A stretch of DNA of 64,000 nt from Crossaster papposus (taxonomy: Eukaryota; Echinodermata; Asteroidea; Velatida; Solasteridae). The notes beneath the pieces are model-generated. The model was not told where the DNA came from and made no database searches. It worked only from the letters and a program-made list of their open reading frames with translations. The stretch covers positions 434,001 to 498,000 of the forward strand of contig JBAIAA010000812.1 in assembly GCA_037893245.1 (NCBI GenBank), in the 5' to 3' direction. Shown here in pieces: positions 57,485-64,000 of the stretch (the first letter of the stretch is position 1; the number at the start of each line of letters is the position of its first letter). The position numbers and the translations under genes were made by a program.

Positions 57485-58714
57485 AACTGCGCTTACCTTG
57501 GCCTGGTTGTAACAGTTTTTGCACTGAGTGCAGATATTATGGCAGTCGTCACCAATTTCACGTACTTGTACTCGTAGGCTACTTTAAATATTGGAGTGCA
57601 GTGGACATCGACGTGACAGACATAACAGTAACGTTGCTGCGCTCGGCGCGGTCCCCAGATTACGTGTAGGATATCTTCAGAAACATTGCACATTTTGCAG
57701 CACAACTGAACTACTCGCTCCACGAACGTTAACTTTCGGTCCCAAGAGTGTTCCTTCGTTTTGAACGTACGTACGACCGTACACCGTCAAGACCTCGCCG
57801 TCGCCCAATGAGAAGCTCTGCACAACAGGCTCCGCCCAATTCAGACCGTTGTATTGATTGAAAATCATAAATATTCATGTTATACATAAGAGCTTTTTCA
57901 AGAAAGGCAGTGCACACAGAAAATCCCGTATTGTACATGTACATGTACATGTACACTGTACATGTACATAATGTACAGTATAAGCGTGTAGCTATGTAGT
58001 TCCCCTGTACCGCACGTTGCTATGCGGACTATTGGTCCCCATAGCACCGTGCGGTACGAACAAAAACAAAACAAAAGCCACTTGTTAATAGGAATTAGGC
58101 ACGTAAAATAATGTCATTTGAATGTAGGTTATGTTGCGTGGCTCTTGACACGACTCTGTTTTTATTTGCATCTAAATAAATAATCACCTAATAAATAATA
58201 ATTTAAATAACAACCATCTTTTATGAACCAAATAGTAAAAATGCCTTATTGTGTAGATGCATTGAAATTATATTAATTGCAGGGGACCCCGTTATTTATG
58301 TACAGCATCATTTTGAATACCTAAAATGTTCTAGAATGTTTCAATCCTGGTATTTGTTACGTATTTAAATTTTAAAATGTTAAATTAAGAAAAATGTCCA
58401 TGTCTCAAACAAGCACATTACTTATCGCATTACTCAGCTTTTCCCTCAAGGTGTTGTCGAACTTTAATGTAAATACATACACTGGTAATGACATCCGAAA
58501 TAAAACAATTATCAGAGTATTTTTTTAAAATTCATCGTAATGAATTTATTAAAAACACGAGGGTTTAAAATAACATAGCAAAAGAGTATCTTGTGACATC
58601 TTTAAAATAAATAAAAACTATAGCCTAATAGGCTAATTATAATAAGCAAACTTAAATCTTACATGAAATGGACAGCCTATTCCTGTTTGTCGTTCATCAT
58701 CTTGCCGTATACCC

Positions 58715-58884
58715 AGCACGATATGTGGCAGAGGGGTACCCCCTCTTATCCCTATACTTTATACACACTCAACACTATTGTAACCTAACCCATCCCCCCT
58801 TGAAACCTAAAAGGAACTCCTGAGCTTCCGGGAACACAATGGTCAACACAAAGAAGGGGGGTTTTCTCTGCCACATATCGTGCT
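58715..58884. mobile_element. Small inverted-repeat element
   Basis: Ends AGCACGATATGTGGCAGAG and CTCTGCCACATATCGTGCT are perfect inverted repeats. A diverged relative lies at 50535-50740. Confidence 0.8.
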
Positions 58885-58929
58885 TCATATGTCTTGCCGT
58901 GGTGGAGCCGGGTGCATCTCTCCTTGCAA

Positions 58930-59937
58930 CAGGTCTGCTGTTCACATTCAAATGAGATTTCGTTCGGTCGTAATGCTGTTCAGTTCTGCTGTTCACATTC
59001 AAATGAGATTTCGTTCGGTCGTAATGCTGTTCAGTTCTGCTGTTCACATTCAAATGAGATTTCGTTCGGTCGTAATGCTGTTCAGGTCTGCTGTTCACAT
59101 TTAAATGAGATTTCGTTGGGTCGTAATGCTGTTCAGGTCTGCTGTTCACATTCAAATGAGATTTCGTTCGGTCGTAATGCTGTTCAGGTCTGCTGTTCAC
59201 ATTCAAATGAGATTTCGTTCGGTCGTAATGCTGTTCAGTTCTGCTGTTCACATTCAAATGAAATTTCGTTCGGTCGTAATGCTGTTCAGGTCTGCTGTTC
59301 ACATTTAAATGAGATTTCGTTTGGTCGTAATGCTGTTCAGTTCTGCTGTTCACATTCAAATGAGATTTCGTTCGGTCGTAATGCTGTTCAGGTCTGCTGT
59401 TCACATTTAAATGAGATTTCGTTTGGTCGTAATGCTGTTCAGGTCTGCTGTTCACATTCAAATGAGATTTCGTTCGGTCGTAATGCTGTTCAGGTCTGCT
59501 GTTCACATTTAAATGAGATTTCGTTGGGTCGTAAGGCTTTACAGGTCTGCTGTTCACATTTAAATGAGATTTCGTTTGGTCGTAATGCTGTTCAGGTCTG
59601 CTGTTCACATTCAAATGAGATTTCGTTCGGTCGAAATGCTGTTCAGGTCTGCTGTTCACATTCAAATGAGATTTCGTTCGGTCGTAATGCTGTTCAGGTC
59701 TGCTGTTCACATTCAAATGAGATTTCGTTTGGTCGTAATGCTGTTCAGGTTGCTGCTGTTCACATTCAAATGAGATTTCGTTCGTTCGTAATGCTATTCA
59801 GGTCTGCTGTTCACATTCAAATGAGATTTCGTTTGGTCGTAATGCTGTTCAGGTTGCTGCTGTTCACATTCAAATGAGATTTCGTTCGGTCGTAATGCTA
59901 TTCAGGTCTGCTGTTCACATTCAAATGAGATTTGGTT
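58930..59937. repeat. 51-bp minisatellite, about 20 copies
   Basis: Units hold GTCTGCTGTTCACATTCAAA, TGAGATTTCGTTCGGTCGTA and ATGCTGTTCAG. A few carry a 3-bp TGC insertion. Because 51 is a multiple of 3, both strands stay open over hundreds of codons (a 17-residue period). The differences between units would mostly change the amino acid, so coding is not supported. Confidence 0.93.
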
Positions 59938-60567
59938 TGATCATAGACCACACTGCTGTACCTTTGGTTACATTGCCGGACAACTGACCGGACAACCAAA
60001 CCCTTGCTATATGTTTGACCAGGGCCCCGTCCAACTCCCTGGTAAATACACACATTTATAAAGTACTCGTAACGACGGAAATTTACCTTTCTCTTACAAA
60101 GTTGTTTTTGTTTGCTTAAAGTTAGGGCCTGATGTTTCAATCCTTGCAGGATCTTTCTTTTAAGATGAAAGTATATGTGAAACTTCTAGAAAGTGCCGGT
60201 GTGAACATTAACAAAAGGTGACCATATTTAGTTTCAATGTCCCCAAACTTGAAACACGAATTGGAGAATGAAAATCGCAACATGAAAATATTTCTGTCTG
60301 AAATACTCCAAAAGTCGAGAAAATAGCATTTTAAGCAATTTTGATTGTAACAATCGAAATTAAGGACAATGTCAGTGTTTACACGCTGAAAGTTTGCACG
60401 GATTTTTAATATTTTCTCCTGACTTAGATGAAGGATTAAGCCTAAATTTTTACGGGTTTGTTTTATCATGTATATATTGAATCACACAAAGTAAAAACAC
60501 TGCACTGTCAGCTTTACTAAGTCTATATTTAACCTTTAAACAACCAACGGTATGCCTTTAATTTAAA

Positions 60568-62113
60568 TCAATGAATATTGTCTGTTAATCTCAAATGTCG
60601 CTGGGCTAGGCAGGCGCAGAGTTCCGCGACAATGGGCATCAGCCATCTTGGATGTCGGTACACACCCTTCACTGCTCGGTATGTCTTGAAGAATCCTATA
60701 ACGTGCTCAATTCTACATCTCGAATGTTCCTCATTAAACACACCCATGGCCATACGTTCATCAGCATCTGCCACATTTCGGATCTGATCCCGTCTGTATC
60801 TTGTCATTACTGGATACCTGTTGGCGTAGCAGTTATCCCCAAGAAGACAACTGTCATCCGGAAAGTTCAAATCCAGGTCAGGGCCAATGTATGGTGGTCC
60901 TGGCCAACATCGTTCTGATGTCCAAGAAAGCCACTCTGAACATAGCGGATGTTGTCGATGATTATCTGTGAAGAAAACAAATCTATGATTTTATTATGAT
61001 GTTTTTCAAGGGATGATTGTGGTGTAATTAAAGAAATATGACAATTGAGAGACGTTAGTGAAAATGGAAGACGGTGAGGGGAAAATAATTAGAGTTGATC
61101 GTAAAATATGACGATGGGGAAGATGAGAGATGATAGATAGGAGATATGAGACGATGATGAGGGATCAGGTAATATCCTTCTTACTAAAAACCTTTCTCTT
61201 TTTATTTCTTAAAAAAAAATATATATCTTCAGTTTGAGACCTTACACGGAATTATGTTATAGAGATATATACAGAGTATATAACCAAATAAATAAAACTT
61301 GAGGCTTTGCATGGTGGGAGATACAAACTGAGGCAAATATAACTGGACTGGTGATCTTCTATTGTAAAGTTCATTTCATGGCCCTAAGAGCACTTAATAA
61401 TTTATGACAACCCTTGTTAAGAATACACAAATTTCATTTCCATTGCACTGTCACGCGAAGGCGTTTTACAATAAAACTTAAAAACATTGCTGTGGTAATA
61501 ATAGTAACCGGAGTGTGGTAACCTAGACAACAGTGCTCGGTAAGAAAAGAGTTGAACGTAAACTTGAGTGAAAAAAATGGCAATTGCAAAACTCTTACAT
61601 GTGTGCTCATACAGTGATATCGAGAATATCCGCTGTAAAAGTCCTCTTGGTTCTCTGACTGTGGTCTTTTGTATTTCATGTAGGGTGCCATCGATGGCCC
61701 CCACTGCAGTAGGAAATACATCCCACTTCCCTCTAATGGCGATCCATTTCTCCCTACTTGGCCAAGAAATGTTTGATTCGAAATAATACCAAAGTAAAGT
61801 TATGACAGAATAAATGTCTCTCGTACGTGACAGCAGCCTCATTCATATTAAATAATGCAGCGAGTACATCATAAGTTGGGTACTGTCGAAGCCATATCAA
61901 AGCCATCAGGATTCTATTAATGGGGCGATAGAGATGTCTCCTTCCGGGTCCCTGGTTAGTGATAAAAGACTGCAGATCACGGGTGACCATCAGCATCGAC
62001 TCTGGTGTTTCTCCTGTGAGACGAAACAACCCTGGCGGGTCCCTCACCAGATCATCAAAGAGGTTTCTTGGATTGAGGTGAATGTCAACGACTAAATCAG
62101 GAAACATTTCCAA
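60568..62113 (-). pseudogene. Harbinger-like transposase, broken
   Basis: Minus-strand segments of a DDE_Tnp_4/HARBI1-type transposase. 61754-62113 is the N-terminal region (TGETPESMLMVTRDLQSFI, RILMALIWLRQYPTYDVLAA). 61434-61842 has WPSREKW, AVGAIDGT and FYSGYSRYHC, followed by a good donor GTAAGAGT near 61600. After an acceptor TTCTTCACAG near 60970 come a DN pair, GDNCYANRYP and RCRIEHVIGFFK, giving likely Asp-Asp-Glu residues. The frame shifts near 61815, at the T4 run 61667-61670, and near 60890, so no full-length product is possible as written. Confidence 0.8.
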
Positions 62114-63448
62114 CTTCTTCGAATTTGTTAAAATGTTAACACATTTAAATTTCTGTTGAACATAGCATTTTTTTATTTATTATTTAATAGCGAAAACTGT
62201 TTGTATATTATTCTATCTTGCAATAGAAACAGGGTCTACTTTCAACTACGCAACACAACCTACTTTCAAATGACATTCTTTTACGGGCTCAATTCCTATT
62301 AACAGGTGGCATTCTTTTTATTGTTCGTACCGCACAGTGCATGCTATGGGGAATAGCAACGTGTGGTACATGGAATAGGTGCATATTGATGCAGCTTTGC
62401 GCTTAGATATCAACTTTGTACATGTACCTACTTTACAGGTACATGTACAATACGGGATTTTCTGTGTGCACTGCCTTTCTTGAAAAAGCTCTTATGTATA
62501 ACATGAATATTTATGATTTTCAATCAATACAACGGTCTGAATTGGGCGGAGCCTGTTGTGCAGAGCTTCTCATTGGGCGATGGCGAAGTCTTGACGGTGT
62601 ACGGTCGTACGTACGTTCAAAACGAAGGAACACTAAGAATACGTGTGGGTTACCTGTATAGGCTGTACGTACAGAGAAACAATCGTACACTGTTCGAGTC
62701 CGACAAAAGAGGGCGCGCTATACATTTCGACAGTCTACTCAGCTCGTTTGTTTACACGTCGGCATCTGAGATGATCTTGAAAACAACAAAACGAAAACAA
62801 ACGCGAATTGCAGGACCGGGCTGTAAAGTATTGAACAACAGAGGGCGGCATCATCTAATCACTTTTCTGGACTAAAAAAAGTCGGGACCGGAAATCCGGT
62901 CCCGACATTTCAAAATGTCCCGACTTTATTGGTTTGTTTTCCAACACTGGTCCCAGGATTGCAGGTGTTAGGTCATACACCCCAACAAACAAACAAACAA
63001 ACAGATCCTCTGCGACTGGTTGTATTTTTTTTTGGCGAAGATGTATTAGATTTCTTTATCTTTTCCATATTTTTAGAAATTCATATGATTTCATATAAAT
63101 GTAGACTTTAAATGTTCTTTTTGTTTTTGATCTTGTTTGTTTGAATTCCATTTTTGTTCTAAATACTGTATAGGTAATAATGCAGGGCCCTTTTTTATAG
63201 CTTTTTTGTGTGTAAGTGATAAAACCTCAAATACAATAAATAACAGTGCTTTTAACAGTTCAGTTTTTATGTTTGTATTTTAATGTTGCGATAATTCGTT
63301 TGCTTGCTTTCCTCTCTCTCTCTCTCGTTGACTGTTTATTTCTCCTCTCGTGTCGTTATTTCGGGAGGGAAACCTCTGCCACGATTTGTTGCTAGAGGGC
63401 GCCCTGACTTTCGTTTGCCTGGCGTGCTCCTATCGCGTCCGCGCATAG

Positions 63449-63482
63449 CAGTCATATTTAATACACTGCCTCGCCCATTCAA
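63449..63482 (+). promoter_or_regulatory. Histone H4 core promoter
   Basis: TATTTAATA (63455-63463) is a TATA-like box. CCCATTCAA (63474-63482) fits the PyCATTCPu cap motif described for sea urchin histone genes. The spacing of about 20 bp and the distance of about 55 bp to the ATG are reasonable. An upstream CGCGTCCGCGC may be an H4-type promoter element (inference). Confidence 0.6.
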
Positions 63483-63496
63483 TCGATCTAGTCTAG

Positions 63497-63844
<348 letters not shown>

Positions 63845-64000
63845 TGGTTTCTTGTTTGATGTATGTTTAATATATGTGTTTGTCGTATCTCTGTGCAGAC
63901 AAATCCGTGACATTTTTCAATGTGGTTTATGAGGGACGATCTGCGGCCAGCGTGGAGGCAGGTCAATCGGTAGGCAACAGGGACACACCGTCGGGATAAC
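63845..64000 (+). other. H4 3' flank without a canonical histone stem-loop
   Basis: No GGCTCTTTTCAGAGCC-type stem-loop or CAAGAAAGA-like purine element was found in the 156 bp after the stop. TTTGTC ... GACAAA near 63879-63903 could pair but has a 13-base loop and is not the histone signal. The signal could lie beyond the window. Confidence 0.5.

Larger units (their letters stand above)
57747..62634 (-). mobile_element. PIF/Harbinger-type DNA transposon, 4.9 kb
   Basis: Terminal inverted repeats of about 400 bp (57747-58150 and 62225-62634) begin AGTGTTCCTTCGTTTTGAAC. The element is flanked by AAG on both sides (57744-57746 and 62635-62637), a 3-bp duplication as expected for this superfamily. 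It contains a broken minus-strand transposase (60568-62113), a nested small element (58715-58884) and a 51-bp minisatellite (58930-59937). Confidence 0.88.

Noticed and set aside
58775-59877. Protein-coding gene of 17-residue repeats
   Set aside because: Open on both strands because the unit is 51 bp; unit differences are mostly amino-acid changing.

Overview
This is an animal nuclear window, probably from a marine deuterostome and most likely an echinoderm. The evidence is a complete intronless histone H4 gene carrying Cys at mature position 73 (a state I recall from sea urchin H4), GT-AG split exons of an extracellular Cys-rich protein, a Ty3/gypsy element, L2/CR1-like LINE fragments, tRNA-derived SINEs and abundant ACATGTACATGTAC-type palindromes. 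Nothing bacterial or viral is seen. The species call is inference.

Layout. 1-6541 is satellite DNA: A-rich and G-rich arrays sharing a 17-bp period, then a ladder of 8-bp satellites ending in about 174 apparently perfect ATCATCCC units. 6894-18301 holds nine minus-strand exons of a GCC2/GCC3 (Ephrin_rec_like) Cys-rich repeat protein, about 730 residues. Its splice phases fit throughout, but it carries an in-frame TGA, two single-base frame breaks and a TTAA-targeted MITE (itself hit by a second MITE) inside one exon. The satellites lie where its 3' end should be. LINE and SINE copies fill its introns. 21440-26108 is a young Ty3/gypsy retrotransposon with apparently identical 160-bp LTRs and a 5-bp target duplication. 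26300-37000 is gene-poor and rich in MITEs. 38039-41683 is a 3.6-kb foldback element whose arms carry arrays built on the palindrome ACCGATCGGT. 42753-48030 holds small MITEs and a 4.2-kb terminal-inverted-repeat element containing a decayed minus-strand non-LTR retrotransposon. 48290-57484 has SINEs, short inverted-repeat elements, a 41-bp minisatellite and a hairpin derivative of the Mutator-like MITE seen at 26641. 57747-62634 is a PIF/Harbinger-type DNA transposon with about 400-bp inverted repeats, a 3-bp target duplication, a decayed transposase and a 51-bp minisatellite. 63533-63844 is a histone H4 gene with an aberrant C-terminus.

Only H4 looks like an intact host gene. The Cys-rich gene looks like a recent pseudogene or damaged allele. 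Several reading frames here would be continuous if one base were dropped from a short homopolymer, so consensus error should be excluded before calling every break real. All repeat families were recognised by eye; percent identities and family names were not computed.
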